A stretch of DNA of 64,000 nt from Tilletiopsis washingtonensis (Eukaryota; Basidiomycota; Exobasidiomycetes; Entylomatales): contig NW_020312003.1 of assembly GCF_003144115.1 (NCBI RefSeq), forward strand, positions 840,610 to 904,609. Direction: 5' to 3'. Under the pieces are notes generated by a model. That model was not told where the DNA came from, did not search any database, and saw nothing but the letters and a program-made list of their open reading frames with translations. Positions 1-11,449 of this stretch are shown here, one piece after another (the stretch's first letter is position 1; every line of letters starts with the position of its first letter). The translations under genes and the position numbers were made by a program.

Positions 1-678
1 CTTCAGCCTCTCCTCAGGTGACGCAAGAGGACCAGCGGCCTCACGTCGCTGAATGCCACTGCGGCTCGGCGCCGCTGGCGGCTGAGCACACGCGTCGCCT
101 CGTCGCACACAGGCCGCCAGCGTTTAGGACCACTTCGCTGGCTACGAGGAGAGCTGCTGAGGTCACAAAGACCGCGTCTTGCGCAGCGAGATCAGACGTC
201 AGTCGCAGTGCTTGTGGTGCGGGACAGCGGAGCCGAGCGAGCGAGAGGCAGCCGTCTAAGTCTGCGCACGCACGCGGCACGCGCTACGCGTCGACGTGCG
301 CTTCGTCGTCAGCACCTCGCCACCCACGCCTCGAGCATGCCACTCACGGCGGCGCTCAACACCTGAGAGCAGCTTCGAGCCTGCGGTAGCCATAGGGCTG
401 GCAGCAGCAAGGCGTGCAGGCTGAGTAGCGCTGAGCATGTGCGCCTTTTCGCCGCCATGGCACGCGCGCGCTGGGCTTGCTGCTCCTTCAAGGACCGAGC
501 TAACCCGCGCTCAGCCGCCCTGCACATAATCTTGGCCCTCGCAAAGTTGGCTTGCCGCTGTAGCGTGCGCAAGGAATGTAGAGAGGCTTGGGGCTCTCAA
601 GAGGGCAAAAGCGAAGCTTTTGTCTGAGGGAGAGCCGGGATGAGTGCTGGAAGACTAAAAAAGAGCAAAAAGAGCAAA
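1..678. other. GC-rich left edge, no gene assigned
   Basis: This stretch has the base composition of the gene blocks rather than of the neighbouring island. It contains short open frames on both strands, the best being a minus-strand frame at about 309-572 that is rich in Ala, Arg and Gln. None has a recognisable motif, a clear intron signal or a convincing start. A purine-rich tract of AAAAAGAGC units (about 657-680) closes the region; on the minus strand it supplies T-runs downstream of the tRNA gene. It may be flanking or untranslated sequence of a gene that lies outside the window. Confidence 0.4.
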
Positions 679-680
679 AA
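657..680 (-). terminator. Pol III T-run terminator of tRNA-Ser
   Basis: On the minus strand the sequence just downstream of the tRNA 3' end contains T5 runs repeated every nine bases (unit AAAAAGAGC on the + strand). Runs of four or more T are the normal RNA polymerase III stop. The right-hand tRNA copy has no such run close by. Confidence 0.7.
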
Positions 681-925
681 GAGATGCGACACCAGAGAGA
701 TTCGAACTCTCGCTCTCAGAAAGAACTTCCTGTCAGATCAGGATGCTGTAATAGCAGGGAAGCGCCTTAACCACTCGGCCATAGTGCCAGTTGAATGACA
801 AATGCCCTCATGGAACACAACATGAGGCTCGTGTAGGCTCTGCTGCAGCACTGCTGCACAGTGCTTGCATAGTGCTGCCACTACTGCTGGCTGGCATTGT
901 CTACCTGGGCCTGCAGCAGCAGCAG
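679..925 (-). repeat. Left inverted repeat with tRNA-Ser
   Basis: This is the left copy of a 247-bp sequence that recurs in inverted orientation at 13975-14221. The two align without gaps and I count five differences, all transitions. The copy includes the whole tRNA-Ser gene plus about 137 bp beyond its 5' end, and stops in a short CAG run at 925. The outer edge is just past the tRNA 3' end; beyond it the two flanks differ (AAAAAGAGC tract here, unrelated sequence on the right). I see no target-site duplication. Confidence 0.85.
687..788 (-). tRNA. tRNA-Ser(GCT) with 20-nt intron
   Basis: Read on the minus strand, this is a type II tRNA of 102 nt including a 20-nt intron. The seven-base acceptor strand GGCACTA pairs with TGGTGTC. 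The D-arm region has the B-box-compatible class II start, TGGCCGAGTGGTTAAGG. The anticodon stem CTTCC/GGAAG encloses loop CTGCTA-A, interrupted by the intron one base after the anticodon GCT, the standard position for nuclear tRNA introns. A long variable arm follows, then the T-arm GAGAG-TTCGAAT-CTCTC and a G discriminator, all expected of tRNA-Ser, which reads AGC/AGT codons. A T5 Pol III terminator lies 7 nt past the 3' end (676-680 on the + strand as A5). This copy is therefore the better candidate for the working gene. Confidence 0.93.
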
Positions 926-2239
926 TCCTGTCAGCTACACCTAGCTGATGGGTCAGTGCAGTAGGCAGAGCAAGTAGGGTGGGCAGGCTCACTTCTTCCT
1001 GGCTCAGATCCTCTGGAAGACAGCACATTGGAGCCTGCTGTGCAAGGCATAGACAGACCTCCTGCACAGCAGCAGCCATGTTGGTTGATGGCGCAGTGCT
1101 GGTGGCTGGAATGCCAACCTCTGCATTGCTACCGGCCTGGCAGGCAAGCTCAATCTACCACTACGGCTGTCTGGATCCTTCACCACTTTGTAGAAGTCCT
1201 GCAAAGGCAGTGCTTGTAGCATTGCCAATAGAACTCTAGTTCCCTGCGCAGTTGCAAGGGCGGCAGCGCACATTGCCAATGATACTGCTGTAATGCGCTT
1301 GCCATTGCCGCCAAGCAGAGTTTCCAGCAATGTGCATTGAGTCTGCACACCAAAGTTTGAGACAGCTCTTTCTTTGCCTTGGTCTGGGCTGAAGTTGCCG
1401 CAGCGCGCGTTGTGGTTGCAACCTTGCCTAGCGGCACGCCCTGACAGCTGGCAACCCTTTTGGGCAAGACCGGCAGACGCAGTTTTCTTGTTGTACAGGC
1501 TGTCCTCTGGAAAGTGCGCAGCCGTGGAGAGTTTGGAGGTGGGCTGCATGTGTCCTCAGTCAAGCACTGGTGCTGCAGTCAGTGCCTGCAAGTTGGCCGC
1601 AGTCCCTGCCGCTGGCTGCCACAGTCCCTGCATGCAAGCAGTCAGGCTGCAGCGTCTGGCTGACCACTGCGCTTCAGGTTGACTCTTTGACATCAAGATG
1701 TTTGTCATGCAAGCCATTGACGCCAAGATGTGTGCTCTGCGCGGCATGCACAATGCTTGCCACAGCAAGAGAACAGAGTTCCTTGCCCAGCTTGTGACAG
1801 AGCGCTTCCAGGCTCTCTACCTTGGTCTCACACAGGCTATCACGGTCACGCTGGCTATGCTACTGTCTCTGTTGCAGCTGTTGTGCAAGTGCAGATCTGC
1901 AGCAGCCATCAGCATCTGCAGTGGCCAGCGCAGCATCTAGCATGGCTGCAGCCTTAAGGGGATCCATGCAGATTTTGTGCAGTGGGGCCAGTCTCATGGG
2001 ATGGTTCAGATTTGTGGCGCGCCAGGGACAGAGTGCAAGACAGAGTGCAAGATAGAGTGCAACAACAGGGGGTCATCTGCGCCAGGCACAGCATTTGCTG
2101 CACAATGGGCAGCTGATTACGCAAACTCATCTGCCCTCACCCATGCCTTGTCAGTAAAGACTGTGTGCGTTGAGAGGGACACCACCTATCTGCTGCGCAT
2201 TGAGGCGCAGCCTGTGGTGGCTGGCACATAGTTTGTCAA

Positions 2240-2875
2240 GTGGTAGAGTTCAGCGCAGAAGATGAGGAGCTTGCCAGGCAGCATGTGATATGTAGGTGCA
2301 AGGCCATTGGTGTCAACAACCGTCTGTCCTGCAGGATGCCGGCTTCCTACGTCAAGTTCCGCAGTGACGGCGTCTTCCTCAACCGCAATCCCTGCAAGTG
2401 GCACCAAGAATGGACCAACATGGACTGGACGTCTTGTGAGCTGCGCAATGCAATTCCAGCAAATCAGTGTCCACGCTGCTGGCCCACCTTTGTAGGCGTG
2501 GCGGCACTCAAGATGCATGTGCCTCACTGCACTGCGCCACCATTTGCCAGCCCTTTTGCAGCCATTGTCTTCTGCTAGCATAAGCAAGGATCCTGGCACA
2601 GCAAGCCACGCGCAGCGCCATGCATCAAGGACAAGGCGCAGTACACCAAGACTGCGGGCATGGAGTACAAATGCCTGCACTGCTGTTGCAATCTTTAGAG
2701 TCTTGAACAACTCTGCAAGCATCTCAGCGCGCCCTGCCCAAAGGTGCTGCCCACAGGAACAAAGAAGCGCGCCCGTGCCCTCAACAATGTGCCTGAGCAG
2801 GCACTGCTTTGCAAAGGCTCAGAGGAGCAGCCAATCACGCTGTCTGACAACAACAATGACAACAAGAAGAAGTGA
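2240..2875 (+). pseudogene. Zinc-finger-like coding relic with two TAG stops
   Basis: One reading frame runs for 212 codons, from about 2240 to TGA at 2873-2875, broken only by TAG at 2576-2578 and at 2696-2698. It encodes two Cys/His clusters. The first, near 2478-2540, has the spacing C-x2-C-x12-H-x3-C. The second, near 2669-2729, is C-x2-C-(about 12)-H-x4-C and is split by the second TAG. An Asn/Lys-rich tail precedes the TGA. Paired BED-like or CCHC fingers of this sort are common in hAT-type transposases and related host proteins, but no catalytic domain is visible. Both stops are one C-to-T change away from CAG. I read it as the decayed N-terminal part of an element protein. Confidence 0.35.
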
Positions 2876-3023
2876 TACGTCTGAACCATTGATTGATGAG
2901 GAAAGGAGGGACAGAGAGTGGCAGAGAAGCAATGGTGCTGAGAACTTCTACAGCTCTGAGACAAGGCTGGAGGGCCACTCAACACAGATGCTGAGCGCCA
3001 CATTGCATCCTGACACGCAGTAC

Positions 3024-3057
3024 CTCCATGCGGCGTTGCGCTCCATGCGGCGTTGCG
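3024..3057. repeat. Tandem 17-bp duplication
   Basis: The 17-bp unit CTCCATGCGGCGTTGCG occurs twice in direct succession (3024-3040 and 3041-3057) and runs directly into the hairpin that starts at 3050. Confidence 0.9.
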
Positions 3058-3109
3058 CTGCACTGGACCGGCAACACAGCATTGTTGCCGGTCCAGTGCA
3101 GCGCAACGC
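3050..3109. repeat. Perfect 27-bp hairpin
   Basis: Arms 3050-3076 and 3083-3109 are exact reverse complements with a 6-base loop (CAGCAT). It lies a little over 150 bp downstream of the zinc-finger-like relic. It could be the fused termini of a small inverted-repeat element, a replication-slippage product, or the stem of a structured RNA. The sequence alone does not decide. Confidence 0.9.
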
Positions 3110-5760
3110 AACAAGCAGCAATTCAAACTCCTGTCTGCAGTCTTCTCTCTTGCGCTGCTGCGCTTGAGCAGCAGCACGCAGAGACCCACACCAGCATACT
3201 CACACTTGGCTTCTCTTGAGCTGCAGCTTTGCCCTGCACCTCACCGCTGCTGCTGCTCATGTCCTTGGCGCTGCCCCATGTGCTGTACACAGATGCGCCG
3301 CCATCCATGCCCTTGGCGCAGCTGGCAGCGCTGCAAACAGCTGCACCAACATCTACACCCTCAGCGCTAACTGTGTCAATTATGCCAACACTATGCGCAG
3401 CCATGCCATTGCCAACACCAATGCTGTGCCTAGCTGCCCAGCTGCCCATGCCATTGGCACCAACTGTGGTGCGCAAGCCGCACCCTGCTTGCCCAGCCTG
3501 CTCAGAACTTGCCGCTCACCTTGACTTGCAGCACAGCATGCAGACGCTTGCATTGCGCAAACTAGATAAGCAGCTGGAGTGCTACTGCGCAATGGCTGAG
3601 CAGTGGGCTGGAGATGGGCTCCCTGAAGCTGCAGTAACATTTGCCAAGATGGCAGCAAAGCAGGCAGTGCTGGCTGCACTTATCTGTTGGAAATGAATTG
3701 TGGCCTGGCATAGTGTGTGAGCCTTGCCGCTGCAGGGCCTTTGCGCCGGCGGCGCAGTGGCCATGGGAACGCTGCCGCAAGCTCTTTGCCGGACAGTCTT
3801 TGCGGCTGTGGCCCGTGATTGTGGGAACGCGCGGCAAGCTCAAGCTTTCCGCCGCAGAGCCTTTGCGTGGCCGCGGCACGCTGACCGCGGGAACGCCGCG
3901 GCAAACTCTCCAGTGGAGAGCTTTGAGACAGCCGCGTATTGCGCTGCGCCCAGCGGCACCGGCGCGCTGGCGCAGCGCCCGGGTTCCCACCGCCGCGGCA
4001 AAGGCAGATGCCCACACGCACAACGTGAGCATGATGCCGGCCAGGCGGACTGACAGAGTCCTGGCAACAAGAGCAAGGAGAGGGACAACAAGCGACTGCG
4101 CGCCGGGGGACGCTTGCTGCCGTCCCACTGCTGCGTCAGCTTGTGTCGGGCCTGGTACGCGCTCATCCACAGCAGTGCTTGTTTGCCAAGCAGCGGCGCG
4201 GGGTTTGACATGCGCAGCCATAGCAGATTGCCTTTGTACTCACAATCAGGCAGGTTTGGGCGTTGCTTCAGCTTCTGCGCGGGGCAGCCGGACGCATTGT
4301 TGGCGTGAAGTTGAGCTGCAAGAGTGCGTCAAGATGCCGACGGCGTTGGCTGACGGGAGCCACCGGCAACAGGCCGCGTGCGACAGTGAGGGCGCGGAGC
4401 AAAGGCAAGAGGGGACAAGGGCAAGCAGGCGTTGGAGCTGCTGGATGCGCCATCTTGGGGTGTGGCTTGCTGGCAGCAACTGGCATGAGCCATAGAGACA
4501 GAATGATTCCAGACAAATGAAGCAACTCAAAGAAGCCAATGACGTCAACAAGCAGAGAGATGTCAGATGCGCGGGACTGCGCAGCAGAGTTGGAGTGAGG
4601 GCAAGAGAGGGGGAAGAGAAGAGATGGACAACAGCAAGCAAGGCTGGGGAGGACATTGTGCCGCTGAGTCTGTCTAGCACCTTCTGCCTTCTGAGAGCTG
4701 GCTGAGAGCACCGCTGCACCAGCTGTCCGCCAGCAGCGCTCATCCACTTATCATTCATTAGCAGCGCATAGCCATGCCGCTGCCAGGGCAGTGCTGACAC
4801 GCGCGCTGCAGGCAGCACAGGCTCCCTGCTGCCTCAAATGCTACAAGAGGCAGATGCAGCATCACAGCGCCGCTGTGGTTGAACTTGGGCTGCCTGCTGC
4901 AGATGCATCTGGTGCTGCCCCAGGCAGCTGTGGCAAGGGATAGCAGGCCAACATTTCCTGCGCTGTGCCAGCACTGTGGCCGCCTTGCGCGGCATGCAGC
5001 ATTGGCAGGCCTTCACTGTTCCTGCAGCTGCAGTGCTGCAGGCCGCCGCTGCTGGCTGCCTGCACCGCGCGCCGCTTGGCAGGCCTGGCTGCGGCAGGCG
5101 GCAGAGCAGCAGAGCGGCTTGCGCTGCATCTTGGCTGCCTGCTACGGCGGGCAGGAGAGCAGTGAGGCGGCCCGCATGCTGGTGCTGTCAACAGCTTGGG
5201 TGCAGCTTGTTGGATGTGGTGGTCTCAGCAGGCTGCACCTGGCGCCTGGCAGCAGCGCCCAGCAAGCAGCGCCCAGAAAGCAGCGCTGTGTTAGAGCGCC
5301 AGTCTAATTGGGCATGGCCGCTGGGTGGCAGCGCCGCCCTGCTCGTGTTGCAAGAGGTGCACACTGTCTGTCTGCAGCTGCATCAAGCAGCCTCTGGATG
5401 CTTGGCTGCACAGCATCTCTGTGTCACACTCTCTTTGGTACAGCACTGTTGGTCTCTGCCCCCAGCCAAGCAGGCAAGCCTGCTACTGCCCTGCTGGTGT
5501 TGGCATTGTGCAGTTCAACGCGCCTGGCCAGGAAGCCAAACAGGCCATGCATGAGTGTGCAAGAGGGGCGGTGGCAGTGGGGAGGGAAGAAGCACTTGCA
5601 GGCGCAGGCACCCTTTGGGCCACCCAGCCTCCCTTTTTCTCTCTCTCTCTCACATCCCACGTATGGCTGTCCCTCCCTGCCAGGCCGTCCCTACGCGCTG
5701 CATCTTGCATGCACGCCTCAGCACCCATCAATGCCTGCTCACACTGTCCTTTGCTCTGTG

Positions 5761-6087
5761 CGCCTGGGTGTGGTTGCAGCTGCAGCTGCCAATTGCGCGG
5801 CCAGCAAGAGGTACTATTCCACAGAGGATGCAAAGCTGGCTGCTGCACGCGCGCGCAGCAAAGCCAAGGAGGCAGAGGAGCGCGCCAAGTGGGCGCTTGA
5901 GGATGCGGCTGTGGAGTAGCTTGATGCGTCACTGGCACATTGTGTTGCGCTTGGAGCAGCTGCTGTGCACAAGGCCTTGGCAATGTTGTGCATGGACAAC
6001 AACAAGGACAAGAAGGTTGCTGCTGAGCTCAAGGCAGGGGTGGCAGCTGACACTGTGACGCTGTACCTGCTGCGGCCCTGCTGGTGA
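5761..6087 (+). pseudogene. Coiled-coil-like coding relic with one TAG
   Basis: A frame rich in Ala, Lys, Glu and Arg (charged helical repeats around 5809-5916) meets TAG at 5917-5919 and then continues in the same frame for a further 55 codons, to TGA at 6085-6087, with equally protein-like content that includes an Asn-Asn-Lys-Asp-Lys-Lys stretch. The stop falls after Ala-Val-Glu and is one C-to-T change from CAG. No family is recognised. Continuity of amino-acid style across the stop is the evidence that this is a broken gene rather than chance. Confidence 0.3.
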
Positions 6088-7630
6088 GGCAGTACCCTCT
6101 GCAGCCCTGCTGCGCTGAGCGTCTGAGTTCAATCAAGTGGTGGTTTGGTGCGCTCCTTTGATACACGCTGTGCGGGGCCTGCTGTCACTGCAAGAGCTAG
6201 TGTACCTGCAGCTCTGCGGCATGCAGGTGCAGCTCCAATGCACAAGGCTCTATGATTGGCTAACAAGGCGCCACATGGCACAGGTCAGTCTTGCCAAATG
6301 CAACAAGCTTGCGCATCCCACATGCCCAGTCAGTGTGATCTAAGTCACAACTGCTGTGCACAAGGGCCAGAGCGCCTTGATCAGCAGTGGCGCTTGCAAT
6401 CAGAGCCTGGCGCGCGCACACACATCATGCATTGGAAGTACACAATACATGTCTGACATCACGCCTCCTCATCCCCTGCATTGTCTTGGCTGGCGCAGAG
6501 GCAGTACGCAAGCTAGAGGTCTGCCTGAAGACAGCGCAGGCCCAAGCCTTGGGTGTGGCATTGGGCTCCTCACCAGCGTGAGGAGACTCTGAGCAGCAAG
6601 GTTAGCCTCAGGCAGCCACAAGCGCAGGGCAGTCTGCTCACTGGTCTTTCCCAGAGTACACTAGAGGTTTGCATTGTCAGCCACCCCTTGTTGCTGTTGA
6701 CAGCATGGCTGGCCAGAATTGTTGTCTCCTTGGAGCTGCTGGAGCCAGGCATGATGTGCGCTGAATACAGAGAGTGTGGGGTCAGTGCAGTGCATTTGCA
6801 GCAGACTCTGTCAGGTGCATCAGTGCAAGGTTGGCTGACAGATGATGGAGGATGAGGAGAGACTCAGCGCTCAGAGCAATGCCTCTTGTGTACTGCACAG
6901 CAGGAGGAGACCCTGCCACTGCACCAAGTAGGGAGCTCATCAGAGCTGTGACAATTGGTGGCAGATGCAAAAACCAGGGCACATATCCAAACAGCAGATT
7001 AGCAGGGCGCTAGCCTGCTGATGATGAGCCAGCAGTGGCTTTCAGCGCGGCAGCCTGCAATTGAGCTGTCTGCCATTGGCAAGCAACTCATTCTGCTGAG
7101 ATGCCTGCAGCTGGCAAGCAAGCCAGCCTGACAAGAAGATGCTGGCAGTCAGGTGACTCAGTCATCTTTGGCAGCTGGCCATGCCTCACCTTGTTGGTCT
7201 TGCTGTTCTCTGACAGTGCAGGCTTGTTTGGTAGCGCTGGGAATTCCTCTGCGTTAGATGAGAGGACAAGAGGCTGCACCAGCATGCTGGACTTGCTGCT
7301 GTGCATGATGCGCGCCATTGTTGGTGAACGGCGCAACATTTGAGCTGCGGTTGGTGCTTTGTGGGCAAGGCTTGGGATGCAGTGAGTTGTGAGAGGGTTG
7401 TGCAATCAAAGGGATGGGGTGGGGAGGAGGGCAAAGAGCCTGCAATTGCTGGCCATGGCACCCTTGTCGCTGGCAGGCCAGGCAACAGCGGCAGCAAGGT
7501 GCCTGCGGCGGCGCGCGCGTGGGTTGCTTGGCCGCCTGGACAATTCAGCAGTGATCAACTCCTGCACTGCAGGCACGCAAGTCTCATTCTCTGGGCCGCC
7601 CAGAACTTTTGCCCTGCCCTGGCCAACTTC

Positions 7631-7641
7631 GGGGGGGGGGG
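7631..7641. repeat. G11 homopolymer
   Basis: An uninterrupted run of eleven G sits in island 1. It is a likely slippage site and a place where the assembled length may be unreliable. Confidence 0.9.
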
Positions 7642-8330
7642 AGATTGCTCTACACTGTGATAATAAGCAGGATGGACAAGAGGGCAACTCACCTTCAATG
7701 CCCAAGGTTGTCAACAGCAGAACCCTTCTTTGCATTTGGGGTTAGGTTGGCAAACGCGGTTCCCAAGCCTGTTGCCTTTGCCACCTGCCACTTTGCCAGT
7801 GTCTCAGCCCTCTGGGCAAGTTGTTTGGCCTGCTTGACCATGGAGCGCAGCTTTGCAGCCTGTACCACCCTCTGGAGGGCCTCCTTCTTGACTTGGGCCA
7901 GAAACAGCCAGCGGCTTGCTTCTGACACTTGCTTCCCCTTGTTCCCGCCCCTCAGTTGTCAGAAGGCATGTGTTGCCTTGCTGAGCTCCTTTTGGGCTTA
8001 CTCAAGCTCTTTGAGGGTGCGCTCTTCCTTTTTGCCTGGCAGAGGGTTGGTGCAGAGAGGTAAAGGACCTGCATCACTCACATGATGTCTTAGTAAGCGT
8101 CTGGCATGCCAGCAGCAAAGAAGTCTTTGAAAGTGGGCAGGGCCAGCTGGTGCTCTGAGGCAAGAGCGTTGATGAAAAGCTTGAGGGTGTGCACTTTCTG
8201 ATCCACGTACCTAGTGCGGATTGAGAACAAGGTAGCCCATTGATCCTCAAACTTCTCTAGGTTGGCCAAGTCTCCTCAAAAGCAGGTCTGGTGAGGGGCA
8301 CACACAGGATGCTGGTAGCATGTGAACAGG

Positions 8331-8738
8331 TTAGAGTTGGAGATCTCCATTCTGTGCTTCAGATTGGCAGCAGCCTGACAAGTCAAGGTGGCCATGATCA
8401 GCCGTCAAGATCACGCGTCCAGGAGCATTTGTCATCATGCTCTTGACAAATGACCACTTTGTGATGACGCTGAAGAACCGGAAGGACGGCAGGGCAAACC
8501 AATGGAACATCAAGGGCAACAACACAGTTGGCCTTGTCTACAACAAGCAGCACATCAGGCAGCTTCACATTGTGACGCTTCTTCACGGTGTAGTCCACGT
8601 CTCAGACAATGTTTCTGCTGTTCATCATCACCCAGCACACCCCCTGGCACAGCCAATTGGGCACAACCTTGTGCCCATGCCAGCGCTGTCTACAGTTGTT
8701 GATCTTGAAGTCCAGGTCAAGCATGGAGAAGGCATGCC
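8331..8738 (-). pseudogene. Minus-strand coding relic with TGA and frameshift
   Basis: Reading the minus strand downward from about 8738, a protein-like frame with basic, Trp/His-rich content continues through a TGA near 8608, one C-to-T change from CGA, into a Lys/Arg-rich segment and then the stretch Leu-Leu-Val-Val-Asp-Lys. It then appears to switch frame near 8520-8540 into a Trp/Phe-rich segment (Phe-His-Trp-Phe, then Lys-Trp-Ser-Phe-Val-Lys) that ends at the stop at 8331. The two segments make sense as one protein only if a frameshift is allowed. No family is recognised. Confidence 0.25.
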
Positions 8739-8768
8739 TTTCTCAGTCACTGCGCTGCCCGCCGTGCA

Positions 8769-8776
8769 CATAAATA
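8769..8776 (+). promoter_or_regulatory. TATA-like box with pyrimidine-rich leader
   Basis: CATAAATA lies 57 bp upstream of the ATG at 8833. It is followed by a CT-rich stretch (about 8796-8830), the usual look of a fungal core promoter and short leader. It suggests that the coding-like exon at 8833-8961 was once a genuine 5' exon. Confidence 0.35.
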
Positions 8777-8832
8777 CAACACACAAGCGCAGCGAGCCTC
8801 TCCTTCTCTCCCCACTTCCACTATCCCTTGCC

Positions 8833-8961
8833 ATGCCACCGCTGCCTCACTTTGAGGTCTTTGGCAAACTGTGGCGCGCCAGCTACAACCAGTTGCGCAT
8901 CTGCAAAGAGCTGCGCCAGCTTGCGGCGCGTGGCGCCAATCTCCTGCCCAACATTGTCCAA
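8833..8961 (+). CDS. Putative first exon of an unrecognised gene
   Basis: ATG at 8833 opens a 43-codon frame of normal globular composition (aromatic, basic and Leu residues, including Leu-Trp-Arg-Ala-Ser-Tyr). It ends exactly at a consensus donor, CAA|GTGAGT, at 8962. Upstream sit a TATA-like box and CT-rich leader. A candidate next exon begins near 9101 and contains protein-like sequence (Gln-Arg-Ile-Phe-Gly, then Trp-Arg-Ser-Met-Leu-Pro), but it meets TGA within about 35 codons. This looks like the intact start of a gene whose body has decayed. I do not recognise the family. Confidence 0.3.
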
Positions 8962-11239
8962 GTGAGTCACTGCCGCATGTGCGCAATGCCAAAGGATGTT
9001 GGACATTGGCCAAAGCGCAGAGGGCGTCCTTGCCCTTGCTTGCCCGCTGTTCTTGGCGCATCCTACTGCAGATGCTTGTGCTTGGAGCTGACTCCTGCCT
9101 AGGTGGAGTGCCAGCGTATCTTTGGCGTGCAACTACCTGACTGGCGGTCCATGTTGCCTAACATGTTGCCAACAAGGCAGTGGCAGCAATTCTTGGGCTG
9201 CTGAGGGCAGCTCTGCTGTACAACATTGCGGCAACGTTTGGATGGCGCTATCAAGCCATGATCAAGCGCAATTGATCAGTATCTGGGCAAACCTGGCCTT
9301 TCACAACAGTGTTGGTGTAGCATGGATAGCAGATGGTATCCAAAATGAGCTGCAAACCACCCTCCTCTGCAGCAACATGGACTGCATTGCAGATGAGAGC
9401 CTTGTACAGGTCTAGCGGAGCAGCAAGATGCACTGGTGGCGCTGGCTGCCGCGCAGCCTCAGCCTTGTCTATCATTGAACTTTGTCTATCATTGAGCTTG
9501 ATTGGCCATCAGGCAAGCTGCCTGTGGCGCAGAGGGCAGCAAACTGCTGCGCAAGTGACTTGCCCAGCCCGTCTGCTGCATGTGCAGCAAGGCCTACTGA
9601 GGGGCAAGACAACGCATGCAACAATGCAGCAAGAGCGGCAAGACCAGCAGCAAGACCACGCGTGCCATCCCACATGCTGGTGCCAGCAACTCACCTTCTT
9701 GGAGGACAACTGCTTGTTGGCTGAGATGTTGCGCAGCTTCTGCAGGAGAACCTTCCCTGTCCCAGTTGCTACATGCAGGTTCTCAGCAGTGCTGTAGGCT
9801 GCGGCCGGATGTAGGTAGCGCCAAGGGTGTGCTGCAAACTCCTTGCTGCAAGAGCAGTACACAGCATCCTTGCTCTGAATGGATGACATGCTGAGCAGGG
9901 ATGAGGGTGGTGGTGATGGTGTCCGCAAATGGCTGGACTGCAAACAGCTGGACCGCAACATTGCGGCTGCGGCTGCCGCAAACTTCATGTTCCTGTCACT
10001 TGTCCCTGAGTCAAATTACCACTAGGCACTGCCATTGGCTGCAGCGTCAGCATTTCCACCAAGGGAGCCATCCTGCCGCAAGCGCATTGGGGGTCGTGCA
10101 CATCCCAGTGCTTGGACTTTGCACCTTGCACCAATGTCTGGTATGGAACAGTGGGCGGTGCGGGCATGAGCAGAAGTGCAGCACAGGCCTGTGCAAGTAT
10201 CTTGAGGAAGAGGTGGGTGCTGCATGGCAGTTGCAATGGCTTGAACAACATGTGTCTTGAATGCCAGGAGCATCTCCTGCATGAGTGTGGTGTCTGCTGC
10301 ATGTGCTGCAGCGTTGGGCCCTTTGGAAAAGTGCTTGGGCTTGCAGCTTGGTGTACATTATGCTGCCTATCTGGGAGGCCAGACAGGCCTTGCACTCTGA
10401 CCAGGACAGGCTTGTTGATGCGGTACTTGTCTTCTTCAAGCTCTGGTCCAGGTGGCGCTGTGTTGACATGCTTGCCAAGCATGGCCATGAGGCCCTGCAG
10501 TGGCAGATGCAATTGTTGATCTCAATGCATGCATTGGCAAGACTTTTGCCAACAAGGCCTGTCAGGCTGTGTGGAGAAGCCTCCAGCGCCTGCTTGCAGT
10601 AGCTGCTCTGCTAGCTGGAACTATGCGCTGTACAACAACAGGCTTGCATGCTGCTAGGACTTGGCCAAGATTGGCAGCAAGAGCAACAGCTCTGGCTGTG
10701 CTGTACACAAGTAGAGCACTGCGCACATGCACAATACATTGCTTGCATGCACCATGAACAGTTCATGGGCTGCAGTCAAGAAGCAGGCGGCAAGGAGATG
10801 CGGTTCAGCCACCCAGCAAGTCAACCAAGGCATGCAGCTGCCACCACCAGAGATACCAAGGATTCCAATGAAGGTCAGGATGTGTTTCAGGTTAGCCAGC
10901 TGGCACAAGACAACGCTGCAGCAGGTGCGCAATGAGCTTTGGGCAGGCGCAGCGTGAAGCCTGTGCGTTGGTGGACGCACATTGCATGGGTTTTTGGCAC
11001 GTGAAACAGGACAAAGTGTCAGCACTGATGTGCACCGCGGTGCGCTTTGCGTAAAGTGCAGTCACATCAGCCAGCAGAGGCAACTCTGATGTTGCTGCTG
11101 GCGCTTTAGGTGGCACTGCGCTCAACGGCTGCTCAGCACCCTGCCTCCCGCCTCCTCCCTCCTCCAATGTGTGTTGGCCTGTGAGTGCCTTGCCCGCCCC
11201 CTCCTCTGCGCGCACTGTTGCTTACGCCTCTTGCAGTCA

Positions 11240-11370
11240 TCCTCAGCACCCTGCCTCCTCCCCTCATCCCCGCCCCCCCAACGCGGCCTCCTTCCCTCAT
11301 CCCCACCCGCCCGGCACGGCCGCCTCCCCTCATCCCCACCCGCCCGGCGCAGCCTCCTTGTCTCTCCTTC
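11240..11370. repeat. C-rich tandem repeat of about 36 bp units
   Basis: Roughly three imperfect copies of a unit containing CCCTCATCCCCACCCGCC lie head to tail. On the minus strand the units translate to a repeating Gly-Gly-Asp-Glu-Gly-Arg-Arg motif, but no larger gene supports that reading. The repeat sits just upstream of an inverted CCAAT box (ATTGG near 11394) and the ATG at 11450. Confidence 0.6.
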
Positions 11371-11449
11371 CAACCCGCCCCCTGTCCTGTGATTGGTTGC
11401 GCCTCCACATCAAAAACGTTGGCTCACGTCAAGCGCCAGCGCGTGTAAG

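Noticed and set aside
309-572. Minus-strand 87-codon frame at the left edge
   Set aside because: It has no recognisable motif, no clear start context and no linked exon. Composition alone does not support a gene.
4517-4580. Lys-Gln-Leu-Lys-Glu-Ala-Asn-Asp-Val-Asn-Lys, resembling a kinesin switch region
   Set aside because: The likeness is limited to about a dozen residues, the rest of the frame is unrelated and the key Ser-Leu is absent. Treated as chance.
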